Shown: positions 9,507-19,467, counted from the stretch's first letter. The stretch is DNA of 64,000 nt from an uncultured Bacteroidales bacterium (GCA_903887775.1 CAISRB010000033.1:310001-374000); one strand, 5' to 3'. The notes: generated by a model from the sequence alone, not told the origin. Numbers and translations are program-made.

Positions 9507-9584
9507 GCGTTCAGCGTTATTGCGTTGAGGCGTTCTGGCGTTAAGGCGTCAAAATTTGTAATTTGTACATTGTACATTGTACAT
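9507..9584 (+). repeat. Intergenic GCGTT array followed by a GTACATT array
   Basis: About 40 bases with five GCGTT units at 2-4 base spacing (9507-9550), then TTTGTACATTGTACATTGTA and CAT (to 9584). The first motif recurs at 24184, 24783 and 60199; the second recurs, inverted, at 26038-26070. It lies between two convergent genes and is noncoding. Confidence 0.75.
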
Positions 9585-9608
9585 CCTTATTGCATTAGGG
9601 TATTCTTT

Positions 9609-10904
9609 CTAGACGACTTCCCCTACAACAAATGTACTTCCCCCTATGAAAACGAGATCTTCAGGTCCTGCTGCCAGCTTCGCAGCTTCAAACGCCTTTT
9701 GCACGCTTTTATAACTTCTTCCTTTCAGTTTATATTCTTCAGCCAACAGCTTTAGTGAATCTGCATCCATTCCCCTTGGGATATCAGCTTTGCAGAAATA
9801 GTACGTTGCTTTTATGGGCAGATGTTTCAATATAAGTGCAGGCTCTTTGTCATTCACAGTACCGATAACAAAATGAAGTTTATTGAAGGATATATTCGCT
9901 ATCTGTGAAACAACCTCGATAATACCGGCTTCATTATGCCCGGTGTCGCAGATAGTGAGAGGTTTAAGGCTTAAAACCTGCCAGCGCCCCCTGAAACCGG
10001 TCCTGACAGCTGAATAACGAATTCCCTTTTTAATATGTTCAGCAGTGATCCCGAATCCCTGCTTGTTTAATTCATCACATATCCCCAACAGAGTGACCAG
10101 GTTTTTCATCTGGTAGTCTCCGCCAAGAGGGCAGGGGATCTTTTTAAGAAAGACTTCCTCATTGTTGTAGGCATCCACATTAAGATGAACGGACTTACGG
10201 CCCCAGTTCCTGATTTTAACCACGGAAAAATGGTCTGAGGCAAAATTTATCTCCGATTTCATCAGCTTCGCCTGTTTCCTGAAGACAGCATCAACTCCGT
10301 CCTGCCGCTCCCCGATCAGCACAGGAACACCTGGTTTTATTATACCGGCTTTTTCATGGGCAATTTTTATGAGGGTGTCGCCCAGAAACTGCATATGATC
10401 GAAGCTGATATTTGTGATTACAGATAAAAGCGGAGTAATTACATTGGTGGAGTCAAGCCTTCCCCCCAGGCCAACTTCAACTATAGCCACATGTACATGT
10501 TGTTCCTTAAAGTATTGAAAGGCCATCGCCACTGAGAGTTCAAAAAATGAGGGGCTGATCTTTTCAAATTCTTCCATATGTTTTGAAAGAAAAGCCGGGA
10601 CATAGGCTTTTGAGATCTTTTTCCCGTTAACACGTATACGTTCACGGAAGTCTTTCAGATGGGGCGATGTATACAGCCCGGCCCGTATCCCTTTTTGCTG
10701 CAATATGGATGAAAGCATGTGAGCTACAGAACCCTTGCCATTTGTCCCTGCGATATGGATGCATCTGAAGCTTTTCTGAGGATTTCCGAGAACAGAACAT
10801 AAAGCGAGAGTATTATCAAGGTTCGCTTTATAAGCTGCAGCTCCAACCCTGTGAAACATGGGGAGCTTTGAATTCATATATTCAATTGCTTCTTTGTAAC
10901 TCAT
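9609..10904 (-). CDS. folC: Bifunctional folylpolyglutamate synthase / dihydrofolate synthase
   Basis: 431-aa Mur-ligase-fold enzyme that adds glutamate to dihydropteroate and folates in the cytoplasm. The ATP-binding loop is GTNGKGS (about residues 53-59). Other family segments are TSPHLKDFRERIRVNG, VEVGLGGRLDSTNV and NISFDHMQFLGDT, and CDTGHNEAG lies in the C-terminal domain. Length is typical. The ATG (MSYKEAIEY) is the usual start in this phylum. It has its own predicted promoter at 10964-10994, overlapping the end of anmK, so it can be expressed apart from the upstream genes. Confidence 0.95.
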   Translation of the reverse strand: MSYKEAIEYMNSKLPMFHRVGAAAYKANLDNTLALCSVLGNPQKSFRCIHIAGTNGKGSVAHMLSSILQQKGIRAGLYTSPHLKDFRERIRVNGKKISKAYVPAFLSKHMEEFEKISPSFFELSVAMAFQYFKEQHVHVAIVEVGLGGRLDSTNVITPLLSVITNISFDHMQFLGDTLIKIAHEKAGIIKPGVPVLIGERQDGVDAVFRKQAKLMKSEINFASDHFSVVKIRNWGRKSVHLNVDAYNNEEVFLKKIPCPLGGDYQMKNLVTLLGICDELNKQGFGITAEHIKKGIRYSAVRTGFRGRWQVLSLKPLTICDTGHNEAGIIEVVSQIANISFNKLHFVIGTVNDKEPALILKHLPIKATYYFCKADIPRGMDADSLKLLAEEYKLKGRSYKSVQKAFEAAKLAAGPEDLVFIGGSTFVVGEVV

Positions 10905-10963
10905 ATTGATGATTTTTACAAGTTAAAGAAAATCATAGCATTATAATTCAAAGTCAATTTGAA

Positions 10964-10994
10964 CAAAGATAAAACAATTAAATTCAAAAGTCAA
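10964..10994 (-). promoter_or_regulatory. Predicted promoter of folC
   Basis: On the minus strand, TTG (10994-10992), a 20-base spacer, then TATCTTTG (10971-10964). This matches TTG-N17..23-TAnnTTTG and predicts a leader of about 55 bases. The TTG overlaps the anmK stop region. Confidence 0.55.
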
Positions 10995-12040
10995 TAGATT
11001 GCCCCGCAGGAGTCATCCTTTCTGGCGCCGGTAACTGTTCTCAGACAGTTGATCTCCTTTCTTGAATGCAGCACACCCAGAAATGCAAAAATGAGCGCTT
11101 CTTTATAATTTATGGTAAGGATATCCGGGATTATCAACCGGGGTTTGATGTGGGAGCTTATCAGTGAAACCAGGTATTTATTATGTGTCCCTCCACCGGT
11201 TATGAGCAATTTCCGTTTCGGGTCATTTCCGGTTTGCCTTGCAATCTGGAATGCAATATGAGTAACATAAGTACTCAATATGTCTTCATTATTCAGGCCT
11301 GATCTGTCGAGAAGAGGGAAGATATGTTCATCAACCCATTCTTTTCCCAGGGATTTTGGGCCGGTTTCAGAGTAATACGGAAGACCGTTAAGGGCATCGA
11401 GCAGGGCTGCGTCGGTCCGTCCGGAGGCTGCCGTTTCGCCGTCCTTATCATAAGGCTGTCCTGCCTTCCGTGCAATGTTGTTCAGTACGATATTCACAGG
11501 GCAGATGTCAAATGCGATCCGGTTACCCTGATAATTATATGAGATATTCGCAAATCCTCCGAGGTTGAGGCAGAAATCATATCCTGAAAAAAGGAGGTTG
11601 TCACCGGCAGGTACCAGGGGAGCTCCCTGCCCGCCATTAGCTACATCGCCTGAACGGAAGTCGCAGATAACCGGCAATCCTGTTTCTGCTTTTATGGCAG
11701 CGCCATTCCCGATCTGTGCCGTAAAGCCCCTGGATGGCTGGTGAAAAACGGTATGCCCGTGAGAAGCGATGAAATCTGCCCTGATGCTGTGTTTCTCAAT
11801 GAATTCCCTCGTAAGTTTTCCCAGCAGGTGGCCGAAGCTGTGATCTGCAGAAACATATTCTGAAGCAGATGATCCGGGCAGGCCCGAGAGTCTTTGAAAC
11901 CATTCTTCGGAATAGGGTACGGTTTCAGCATGAAGAATTGAATAATCCCAGTGTCCGGGCTTATATCGGAATTCGCAAAAGGCAATATCCAAACCATCCA
12001 GCGAAGTTCCCGACATCAAACCTATCACCTTGTATTTCAT
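10991..12040 (-). CDS. anmK: Anhydro-N-acetylmuramic acid kinase
   Basis: 349-aa sugar kinase that phosphorylates and opens 1,6-anhydro-MurNAc during peptidoglycan recycling, yielding MurNAc-6-phosphate. It has the family signature GLMSGTSLDGLD at the N-terminus, ASHGHTVFHQP, CDFRSGDVANGGQGAPLVP and LITGGGTHNKYL. Length is close to the family norm. It starts three bases after the murF stop, so murF and anmK are cotranscribed, linking cell-wall synthesis and recycling. Confidence 0.95.
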   Translation of the reverse strand: MKYKVIGLMSGTSLDGLDIAFCEFRYKPGHWDYSILHAETVPYSEEWFQRLSGLPGSSASEYVSADHSFGHLLGKLTREFIEKHSIRADFIASHGHTVFHQPSRGFTAQIGNGAAIKAETGLPVICDFRSGDVANGGQGAPLVPAGDNLLFSGYDFCLNLGGFANISYNYQGNRIAFDICPVNIVLNNIARKAGQPYDKDGETAASGRTDAALLDALNGLPYYSETGPKSLGKEWVDEHIFPLLDRSGLNNEDILSTYVTHIAFQIARQTGNDPKRKLLITGGGTHNKYLVSLISSHIKPRLIIPDILTINYKEALIFAFLGVLHSRKEINCLRTVTGARKDDSCGAIY

Positions 12041-12043
12041 AAT

Positions 12044-13342
12044 CTAAAGGACGTCTGCAATCGTTTCCAGTTTAATTCCACGGCTGCCTTTAAGCAGCAG
12101 AGATCTCCCTTCCGGGCGGTGATGGCTGAACCAGAGCCTGGCCAGTTCGCTGTCGCTGAAACAGAGGAACTCTCTTTTTGTATTGATACGTGCAAAGACC
12201 GGGCCAACGAGATAAACCTCGGGTAAAGGCAGTTCCTCAACAAGAGCCAGGATATGCTTATGCAATGCATCTGATTCGTTTCCCAGTTCCAGCATATCTC
12301 CGAGTATCACTGCTTTGTTCTTATAGGCTGAAGCAGCGAAGGATCTCAGGGCTGCCTCCATGCTGCCGGGATTCGCATTATATGAATCGAGCACCAGAAG
12401 GTTTCTCTCCGTGGTTTTGATCTGGGAACGGTTATTTGAAGGTTCATATGATCCAACGGCCAGTTTTATATCCTCATCACTTACATTAAAAAACCTTCCG
12501 ATACAGGCTGATGCAAGAATGTTTACTGCATTATAATCACCGAACAGTTTTGAATGAAGACTCATTGTCTGTCCGTTTTGCTGCCTGATACCAAAGTCTG
12601 AAAAACTTCCGTATCCGTCGGTATAACCCTGAAGCCAGGCAGAATCGCTGAATCCATAAGTTATCCTTTCGAGGCCTTCGGAATGTTTCATAAGAAGGCT
12701 GTCGTTACAATTCACAAAAACCTTTTGATGACTGCCGGCCAGAAAACGGTATAATTCGGTCTTTGTAGTTACAACACCTTCGAAGCTTCCGAATCCTTCG
12801 AGATGGGCCTTCCCGATATTTGTTATGATCCCAAGGTCGGGTAATGCAATCCTGCACAAAAAATCTATCTCACCAGGATGGTTGGCCCCCATTTCGATAA
12901 CAGCAATCCGGGTCTCTGCTCCCAGCCTGAGCAATGTGAGAGGAACTCCGATATGGTTATTCAGGTTCCCCGATGTGCTTACAACCTTGTATTTCTTTGA
13001 AAGAACTGCGTTGATCAATTCTTTCGTTGTGGTTTTGCCGTTCGTTCCTGTAACAGCAATCACAGGGATGTTATATTGCTCACGATGATGCCGGGCAAGG
13101 TCCTGTAATGTTTGAAGAACATCTTCTACAAGAATGTATCTGGAACTGACTTTGTACTCAGGTTCGTCAATGACAACCCATCCGGCTCCTTTTTCAAGGG
13201 CCTCCGCAGCAAATTGATTGCCGTTGAAGCGCTCACCCCTGAGGGCGAAAAACATACACGAAGGCTTCAGATCACGGCTGTCGGTAACAACTTGAGGATG
13301 CTTAACAAAGATATTATAAATGTCAGTAAGACTGCTGAACAT
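12044..13342 (-). CDS. murF: UDP-N-acetylmuramoyl-tripeptide--D-alanyl-D-alanine ligase
   Basis: 432-aa Mur ligase that adds D-Ala-D-Ala to the peptidoglycan precursor. ATP loop TGTNGKTTTKEL, then NLNNHIGVPLTLL, EMGANHPGEI and DSYNANPGSM, all typical. The ATG at 13342 (MFSSLTDIYNIF) is preferred because it matches the normal MurF N-terminus and lies four bases after the gldJ stop. An ATG at 13372 would extend the protein by 10 residues into the end of gldJ. It belongs to the minus-strand run porP, gldJ, murF, anmK. Confidence 0.95.
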   Translation of the reverse strand: MFSSLTDIYNIFVKHPQVVTDSRDLKPSCMFFALRGERFNGNQFAAEALEKGAGWVVIDEPEYKVSSRYILVEDVLQTLQDLARHHREQYNIPVIAVTGTNGKTTTKELINAVLSKKYKVVSTSGNLNNHIGVPLTLLRLGAETRIAVIEMGANHPGEIDFLCRIALPDLGIITNIGKAHLEGFGSFEGVVTTKTELYRFLAGSHQKVFVNCNDSLLMKHSEGLERITYGFSDSAWLQGYTDGYGSFSDFGIRQQNGQTMSLHSKLFGDYNAVNILASACIGRFFNVSDEDIKLAVGSYEPSNNRSQIKTTERNLLVLDSYNANPGSMEAALRSFAASAYKNKAVILGDMLELGNESDALHKHILALVEELPLPEVYLVGPVFARINTKREFLCFSDSELARLWFSHHRPEGRSLLLKGSRGIKLETIADVL

Positions 13343-13346
13343 CGGT

Positions 13347-14822
13347 TTATTTGCCGGGAATAGCTCCGCCAACGCGGGTCATTGCGCAGCGGAAGCCGAT
13401 CGCATCGGATGCATCTGTTTCGTCAAGATAGCGGCGCATACCGGGGCTCATATAGTAAGCAGGATCTTTCCAGCTGCCCCCCTTGTATACCCTGGCTTTA
13501 TCGCTGATAAGGGAGCTTTCCCCATACTGGTACATCAGGTTGGTCCCTGAAGAATCGCGGGTGAATTCCTTCCAGTATTCTGTACTGATGTTCGACTGGT
13601 AATCGCCATCGAGGTAATTAATATTATCGGCCTGGCGGTAATTTTTACGGTCTTTTGCTTCTGCCGTGGTAATGTTCCTGTACTTCAGGTGGCCCAGGCT
13701 GTCTTTTTCAGCCAGGAAGCCTTCGGCGTCCCTGACCGGTGTTTTGAAAACGTTCCCCCGGTAAGGCCGCATGTCTGACATATCGTTGAAGGAGAGTGGG
13801 CGGTACACATCGGCAACCCATTCACTGACGTTTCCTGCCATGTTGTAAAGGCCATAATCATTGGGGAAATAAGATCCGCAAGCAGCCGGGATATCCGCGC
13901 CGTCGTTCAGGTTTCCTGCAACGCCCATATAGTCGCCTTTCCCGCGTTTGAAATTATCCATGAAAGTACCATAATAGCGTGATTGGTTCGTACGCACGTA
14001 GGATCCGTTCCAGGGGTAATTTTTGTGTTCGACAACTCTTTCATACACGGTGTTCCCGATCAGGCCAAGGGCTGCATATTCCCATTCAGCTTCAGTCGGG
14101 AGGCGGTATTTTGGAAGCATGATACCATCTTCCATTTTCACTTTCCTCGTACCTGTGCCGTTGGGGTTCAGGTCGGGCATGGGTTTATCAACCAGCCCTT
14201 CATACTGGCCGGCGAGATAAGCTTCTGTATTGAAATTGTTTTCGTTTTTCTGGGCAGGGTCCATCGAAAGTATTCCTTTGCGGATGAGCAGCATTTCGTT
14301 AACCCTGTCGGATCTCCATGCACAGTAATCGTTTGCCTGCACCCAGGATACGCCAACCACGGGGTAATTCCTGTATGCAGGGTGGCGGAAATAATATTCC
14401 AGTAAAGGTTCGTTAAAGGCAAGGCGGTCGCGCCACACGAGGGTGTCGGGAAGTGCTTTACGGTAAACGCCCGGATAATCGGCCCCGTAAACACGGCTAA
14501 GCCAGTACAGGTACTCCAGGTAATCCATGTTACGGGTTTCAGTCTGATCCATATAGAAGCTGGTCACGGTAACCCTCTTCGGCTGGTTGTTCCATTCGTA
14601 CAGTACGTCATCCTGGGTCTGGCCCATCGTGAATGTGCCACCCTCAATAAAAACCAGTCCCGGGCCTGTGCCCTGGTCCTGGAACGGACGTACTTCAAAA
14701 CCGCCGTTCTTGGAGTTATTATACTCCCATCCTGTCGTGCGTGAAACTTCTTTTTTACAGGCGCCTGTAAGCAGGATGGCTGTTACGATAGCGCTTACAT
14801 GAAACCATTTTTGAACTTTCAT
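13347..14822 (-). CDS. gldJ: Gliding motility / T9SS lipoprotein GldJ
   Basis: 491-aa lipoprotein with a formylglycine-generating-enzyme (SUMF1)-like fold, as in GldJ and GldK. From the ATG at 14822 the signal peptide ends in the lipobox LLTGAC with Cys22, then TTGWEYN, a segment typical of GldJ. SUMF1 motifs follow: IEGGTFTMGQTQDD, YRLPTEAEWEYAA, NMAGNVSEW and YKGGSWKDPAYY. GldJ is needed for stability of GldK in the T9SS periplasmic ring and for gliding in flavobacteria. The start is chosen for the lipoprotein signal and because a TACATTTG box (14845-14838) sits over the alternative ATG at 14840. porP lies 33 bases upstream, murF 4 bases downstream. Confidence 0.9.
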   Translation of the reverse strand: MKVQKWFHVSAIVTAILLTGACKKEVSRTTGWEYNNSKNGGFEVRPFQDQGTGPGLVFIEGGTFTMGQTQDDVLYEWNNQPKRVTVTSFYMDQTETRNMDYLEYLYWLSRVYGADYPGVYRKALPDTLVWRDRLAFNEPLLEYYFRHPAYRNYPVVGVSWVQANDYCAWRSDRVNEMLLIRKGILSMDPAQKNENNFNTEAYLAGQYEGLVDKPMPDLNPNGTGTRKVKMEDGIMLPKYRLPTEAEWEYAALGLIGNTVYERVVEHKNYPWNGSYVRTNQSRYYGTFMDNFKRGKGDYMGVAGNLNDGADIPAACGSYFPNDYGLYNMAGNVSEWVADVYRPLSFNDMSDMRPYRGNVFKTPVRDAEGFLAEKDSLGHLKYRNITTAEAKDRKNYRQADNINYLDGDYQSNISTEYWKEFTRDSSGTNLMYQYGESSLISDKARVYKGGSWKDPAYYMSPGMRRYLDETDASDAIGFRCAMTRVGGAIPGK

Positions 14823-14837
14823 CCGTGAAATTTTTTG

Positions 14838-14845
14838 CAAATGTA
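14838..14845 (-). promoter_or_regulatory. -7 promoter element before gldJ
   Basis: TACATTTG on the minus strand matches TAnnTTTG, about 15 bases ahead of the ATG at 14822. No -33 TTG was found at normal spacing, so this may be an internal promoter of low strength or chance. Confidence 0.35.
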
Positions 14846-14855
14846 TGTTATATAA

Positions 14856-15854
14856 CTAAAATCTCGGGCATTTTATTGCCCTGATCTTTCTTTTTCTTTC
14901 ATAGCAGGGGAGTTGCCAGGATGCGGAAACCTCGTGAGCCCCGCCTGACACTGAAAACAGGTTCGATACATTCAGATCATAACTGTATCCTACCCTCAGG
15001 TTTTTATAATGAACCCCCACCAGGATGATCACTGCATCAGGATTCTCAAAGTTATGGCGGAACCATAACCCGCAGACAAGAGGATCGAATGTTAAATATG
15101 CTCCGAGGTTCAGCTGGTGAAAACTGCCCTGTTGCTGGTACAATATATTGGGGGAAATTGAAAACTCACGGTCATCATCATACGCATATCCCTGTTTAAG
15201 GTTGATGACCGAGCCTGCATGAGCCGTGTATTTCATTTGCAGCCGGGAATCATTGTCAATATAAAATCCATTCCTTGGCTGCGTGAGGTGGTCAACAGCA
15301 AATCCACCGTAAACCAGTCCGTCATAATCGAGAAACATCCCGGCAGAGAAATCAACTGCCTTGATGGTTGAATTGCCTGGTTGTGGCTCACTGGTGGGTC
15401 TGACCACTTCACCGCTTCTCGGATCGATCTGGTCTTCAAAGATGAAGTTCTCCCATACGATCCGCCTCTGGTAATAAGAACCTCTGATCGCCAGACTGGC
15501 ATTCAGCCTTTCAGTAATATTGAACTTATAAGCATATGAAAGTCCTATCGTCGTAGTATTCAGGCTGCCTCCCCCTGCACGGTCGGCTATGACCAGAAGC
15601 CCCAGGCCACCATGAAGGAATCCGACACCCTGGTCATAAGAGAAACTATAGGTGTTATAAGAATTTCCCAGTCCCGGCCACTGGTTCCTGTAAGTGCCGG
15701 CAAGCCTTGGGCAGGCTGTGGCACCGGTGAGGGCGGGGTTCAGGTAAAGAGGGTTGGCATAAAACTGTGAGAACTCAGGATCCTGGGCATTAGCAGTCCA
15801 CAGGCATACAAGAAAAAAAATTACCGTAAAAAATGTTCTTCGGTTCACAATCAC
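14856..15854 (-). CDS. PorP/SprF family type IX secretion system outer-membrane protein
   Basis: About 332 aa. Signal peptide NRRTFFTVIFFLVCLWTANAQ, then the family hallmark QDPEFSQFYANPLYLNPALTG and a beta-rich barrel to the C-terminus. PorP/SprF proteins anchor in the outer membrane; some work with PorE/GldK-type rings, others serve secretion of CHU_C-type adhesins such as SprB. The start is uncertain. GTG codons at 15854 and 15848 give a normal signal peptide, and a TAAATTTG box (15891-15884) lies just upstream. An ATG at 15929 would add 25 residues before the signal. gldJ is 33 bases downstream. Confidence 0.88.
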   Translation of the reverse strand: MIVNRRTFFTVIFFLVCLWTANAQDPEFSQFYANPLYLNPALTGATACPRLAGTYRNQWPGLGNSYNTYSFSYDQGVGFLHGGLGLLVIADRAGGGSLNTTTIGLSYAYKFNITERLNASLAIRGSYYQRRIVWENFIFEDQIDPRSGEVVRPTSEPQPGNSTIKAVDFSAGMFLDYDGLVYGGFAVDHLTQPRNGFYIDNDSRLQMKYTAHAGSVINLKQGYAYDDDREFSISPNILYQQQGSFHQLNLGAYLTFDPLVCGLWFRHNFENPDAVIILVGVHYKNLRVGYSYDLNVSNLFSVSGGAHEVSASWQLPCYERKRKIRAIKCPRF

Positions 15855-15883
15855 GGTTTTCCGGTTAACGGCTAAAAAGACTT

Positions 15884-15891
15884 CAAATTTA
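15884..15891 (-). promoter_or_regulatory. -7 promoter element before porP/sprF-like gene
   Basis: TAAATTTG on the minus strand. If used, transcription begins near 15879, which excludes the ATG at 15929 and supports a GTG start at 15854 or 15848. No clear TTG at the -33 spacing. Confidence 0.35.
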
Positions 15892-16037
15892 GAAAAAAAA
15901 TCACGAAGCAGGCTCGGTCTTTTCTGCAATATAAAAAAGAATAAAACGTTAAGTATGATAATTTCGTATTTAAAATAATTTAAATCTCAGCAAACCTTAA
16001 GCTATAATTTGCGGTCATCTATATAACAGGCAGTAAA

Positions 16038-19000
16038 ATGCATCAATTGATACAAAAATTTTCATTGCCAGGGTTTGTTATAGTAAGCCTGGTTTTTTTT
16101 CTTTTAAACACCTCAGTCAAAAGCCTGGCTCAATATTCCTACCATTCAAGCTCAGTTCTTTCTGCCGGTAACTGGTATAAATTTTCCATTTCTTCCGATG
16201 GCATTTACAGGCTTTCATACACTGACCTGAAGAATGCCGGCGTTCCCGTTGCATCCATCAACCCGAAAAATATCAGGATCTATGGTAACGGGGGTGGGAT
16301 GCTGCCCGAATCAAACGACAGCTCCTCTTTCGACGACCTTGTTGAGAACACGATTTTTGTGTCGGGGCAGGATGACGGACAATTTAATGAAGGGGATTAT
16401 ATACTTTTTTATGGCAGCGGACCTGATCGCTGGCAATACAGTAAAACAGACAATGCCTACCATCATATTAAAAATATTTATTCCGATCAGAGCTGTTATT
16501 TCCTCAACTGTGATCAGGGAGAAGGGAAACGCATACAGACCATGGCTTTCATCAGTGCCCCTGCGAATGCAACCTACACCAGTTTCAACGACTATATTGC
16601 GTACGACCGGGATGAGATCAACCTGATCAAATCGGGCAGGATATGGTACGACAAGGAGATATTCGACATAACTACTTCCAGGAATTATTCGTTTACATTT
16701 CCAAACCTCGACTCCCAGTCGCCGGTAACGATAAGCTTAAATGCAGCTGCAAGATCAATCGGGGTGTCCTCATATTTTAACGTGAATGCCGACGGCAAGC
16801 TTCTGATGTCACTTTCAATTGATCCTGTTTCGACCAATTTTGAGGATTATTATGGTCATGACGGAACCTTGAGCAAACCCTACTCCACATCGAACCAGAC
16901 CATTAACCTTAATCTCGTATTCAATCCGATGGTTTCAGGCGCTGTGGGCTACCTCAATTATTTTGAACTGAATGCAAAGCGGCTTCTTACAATGACCGGG
17001 AGCCAGATGAATTTCAGAAATGCATCTTCCTGGAAAAAAAACCAGCTTAGCGAGTTTCAGGTAAGCGGGCAGGGGCAGGCGTTGACTATCTGGGATGTTA
17101 CCCTGCCCTATAATGTGAAGAACCTTGAAACGAAACAAAGCGGTAATACAAATTCTGTGAGGCTTTTTACAGATACACTCAGGGAATTCATCGCTTTCGA
17201 CGGGAGCGGGTTCATGAGCCCTTCTTTCATAGGAACGGTAGCTAACCAGAATCTGCATAGCCTCACTGATATCGATTACGTGATGATTTCATACCCCGGG
17301 TTTACAGATCAGGCAGAAAGACTTGCTGAATTTCACAGGACCCATTCCGGGCTGAATGTTTTTGTGACCACCCCCGACAATGTTTATAATGAATTTTCTT
17401 CAGGAGTTCAGGATATCTCTGCCATCAGGAATTTTATGCGGATGCTGTATGTCAATTCCTCTTCAGTCCATCAGATTAAATACCTGTTGCTTTTAGGAGA
17501 TGCCTCCTATGATTATAAAAACCGGATTCAGAACAACACTAATTTCATTCCTTCCTATCAGTCCTACGAATCGCTTTCACCATTAGATTCATATGTGTCG
17601 GATGACTATTACGGATTGCTGAAAGGCGGAAACAGCAGTAGTTTGATGTGTGTCGGGATTGGACGATTCCCCATCAGGACTGATCAGGATGCGATGAATG
17701 CCGTTGACAAAATAATCCATTATTCGGGCAATTCCGATTCGGTTAAATCGGACTGGCGGAATACCGTCACTTTTGTTGCTGACGATCAGGACAATGGCGG
17801 AGGAAATTCATTTATGGAAGATTCGGAAACCCTCGAAAAAAAGGTTACTAAGTCATATAATATTGACAAGATATACCTGGATGCGTACACCCAGGTTTCA
17901 ACTCCCGGAGGGGCACGTTACCCGCAAGTCAACGATGCCATCAACAAGCGTATTGCAAAAGGAACCTTATTAATTAATTATATCGGTCATGGGGGTGAAC
18001 TGGGCTGGGCCCATGAGCGTGTGCTTGAAGTCCCTGATATCCAGAGCTGGACGAATTATAATAAGCTGCCTGTTTTCCTTACCGGCACCTGCGAATTCAG
18101 CAGGATGGACGATCCCGGGACGATATCTGCCGGAGAGTATGTTTTTTTAAACCCCAGGGGAGGCGGGATAGCATTATTCACCACCACAAGAGCAACCTTC
18201 GGGTCGGAAAACCTTTATATTTTATCGAATTTCTACAGCCATTTGTTTGAAAAAGTAAATGGTGAATATCATCGTATGGGTGACCTGATCAGGCTTGCTA
18301 AAATCGATAACAGCACCAATACCAGAAAATTCGTTCTGCTTGGTGATCCAGCATTGATGATTGCATACCCTAACCTGAATGTAGTTACCACTTCAGTAAA
18401 AACCGGATCGCCCGCTACAGAGAATGATACGCTGAAAGCTCTTACACAGGTGACGATAGAAGGAGAGGTCAGAGAGGGCGGCAACCTGGCTGCAGATTTT
18501 AACGGAACGGTGCTGCCCACGATATATGATAAAATTTCAATGATCATCTGCAAAGCCAATGATCAGGTTGCGCCGCCATATACTTTTTACATGCGGAAAA
18601 ACATTGTTTACAGCGGGAAGTCAAACGTTTCCAATGGGAAGTTCTCGTTTACGTTCATTGTGCCGAAGGATATAGATTACAAATACGGTTCCGGCAGGAT
18701 AAGTTATTATGCAAGCAGCAGCGCAACGGATGCAAATGGTTATGATGAAGGCATCGTCATAGGAGGTTATGACGCCAACGCCCAACCGGATACCAGCGGC
18801 CCGACCCTCGCTCTGTATATGAATGACCGCAGGTTTACAAATGGGGGAGTATGCAATCAGAACCCCATCCTTTTAGCTGATGTTTTTGATGAATCCGGTA
18901 TCAATACCGTGGGTAATGGCATAGGCCACGATATTACAGCCATTCTGGATAATGACACGAAGAACCCGATGCTGCTGAACGATTATTATGTGACAGACCT

Positions 19001-19451
19001 GGATACGTATACAAAAGGTGTGATCCAGTATCCCGTTTTCAAACTTGCCGATGGCTCGCATCATTTTGATGTGAAAGTCTGGGATGTTTATGATAATTCG
19101 ACTCAGGCAGGAATTGATTTTATTGTGGCTTCCACTGCTTCCTTCGCACTCGAGCAGATCATGAACTATCCTAACCCTTTCCGCGACCATACCACATTTT
19201 CATTCCAGACCAACCAGGCCGATAATAACCTGGAAATAGAGATCAGGGTGTATTCCATTTATGGTGCCCTTGAAAAGACGTTCAGGACTACCATGTATTC
19301 AGGTGGTTACAGAGTTGAGCCTTTTAAATGGGACGGCCGGTCGGACTCCGGGGTTTTACTTGGCGCCGGAGTTTATGTTTACCATATCACTGTGGTCTTG
19401 CCTGACGGCTCGACCGCATCAAAATCGTCAAAGCTTGTCTTTATCCGTTAG
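16038..19451 (+). CDS. porU: T9SS C-terminal signal peptidase (PorU-type gingipain-like sortase), copy 1
   Basis: 1137-aa secreted C25-type cysteine protease family protein. N-terminal signal peptide (hydrophobic to about residue 31, ending SLAQ), a beta-rich N-terminal region beginning SAGNWYKFSISSDGIYRLSY, then the catalytic domain with probable His651 (YIGHGGE) and Cys685 (TGTCEFSR), 34 residues apart. A C-terminal T9SS-type sorting-like domain starts MNYPNPFRDHTTFSF and ends KLVFIR. PorU removes cargo C-terminal domains and links them to anionic LPS at the cell surface, working with PorV, PorQ and PorZ. A second complete copy follows after 16 bases, then porV. It is divergent from porP. 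Confidence 0.92.
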   Translation: MHQLIQKFSLPGFVIVSLVFFLLNTSVKSLAQYSYHSSSVLSAGNWYKFSISSDGIYRLSYTDLKNAGVPVASINPKNIRIYGNGGGMLPESNDSSSFDDLVENTIFVSGQDDGQFNEGDYILFYGSGPDRWQYSKTDNAYHHIKNIYSDQSCYFLNCDQGEGKRIQTMAFISAPANATYTSFNDYIAYDRDEINLIKSGRIWYDKEIFDITTSRNYSFTFPNLDSQSPVTISLNAAARSIGVSSYFNVNADGKLLMSLSIDPVSTNFEDYYGHDGTLSKPYSTSNQTINLNLVFNPMVSGAVGYLNYFELNAKRLLTMTGSQMNFRNASSWKKNQLSEFQVSGQGQALTIWDVTLPYNVKNLETKQSGNTNSVRLFTDTLREFIAFDGSGFMSPSFIGTVANQNLHSLTDIDYVMISYPGFTDQAERLAEFHRTHSGLNVFVTTPDNVYNEFSSGVQDISAIRNFMRMLYVNSSSVHQIKYLLLLGDASYDYKNRIQNNTNFIPSYQSYESLSPLDSYVSDDYYGLLKGGNSSSLMCVGIGRFPIRTDQDAMNAVDKIIHYSGNSDSVKSDWRNTVTFVADDQDNGGGNSFMEDSETLEKKVTKSYNIDKIYLDAYTQVSTPGGARYPQVNDAINKRIAKGTLLINYIGHGGELGWAHERVLEVPDIQSWTNYNKLPVFLTGTCEFSRMDDPGTISAGEYVFLNPRGGGIALFTTTRATFGSENLYILSNFYSHLFEKVNGEYHRMGDLIRLAKIDNSTNTRKFVLLGDPALMIAYPNLNVVTTSVKTGSPATENDTLKALTQVTIEGEVREGGNLAADFNGTVLPTIYDKISMIICKANDQVAPPYTFYMRKNIVYSGKSNVSNGKFSFTFIVPKDIDYKYGSGRISYYASSSATDANGYDEGIVIGGYDANAQPDTSGPTLALYMNDRRFTNGGVCNQNPILLADVFDESGINTVGNGIGHDITAILDNDTKNPMLLNDYYVTDLDTYTKGVIQYPVFKLADGSHHFDVKVWDVYDNSTQAGIDFIVASTASFALEQIMNYPNPFRDHTTFSFQTNQADNNLEIEIRVYSIYGALEKTFRTTMYSGGYRVEPFKWDGRSDSGVLLGAGVYVYHITVVLPDGSTASKSSKLVFIR

Positions 19452-19467
19452 ACCAAAGAGGGGATTC

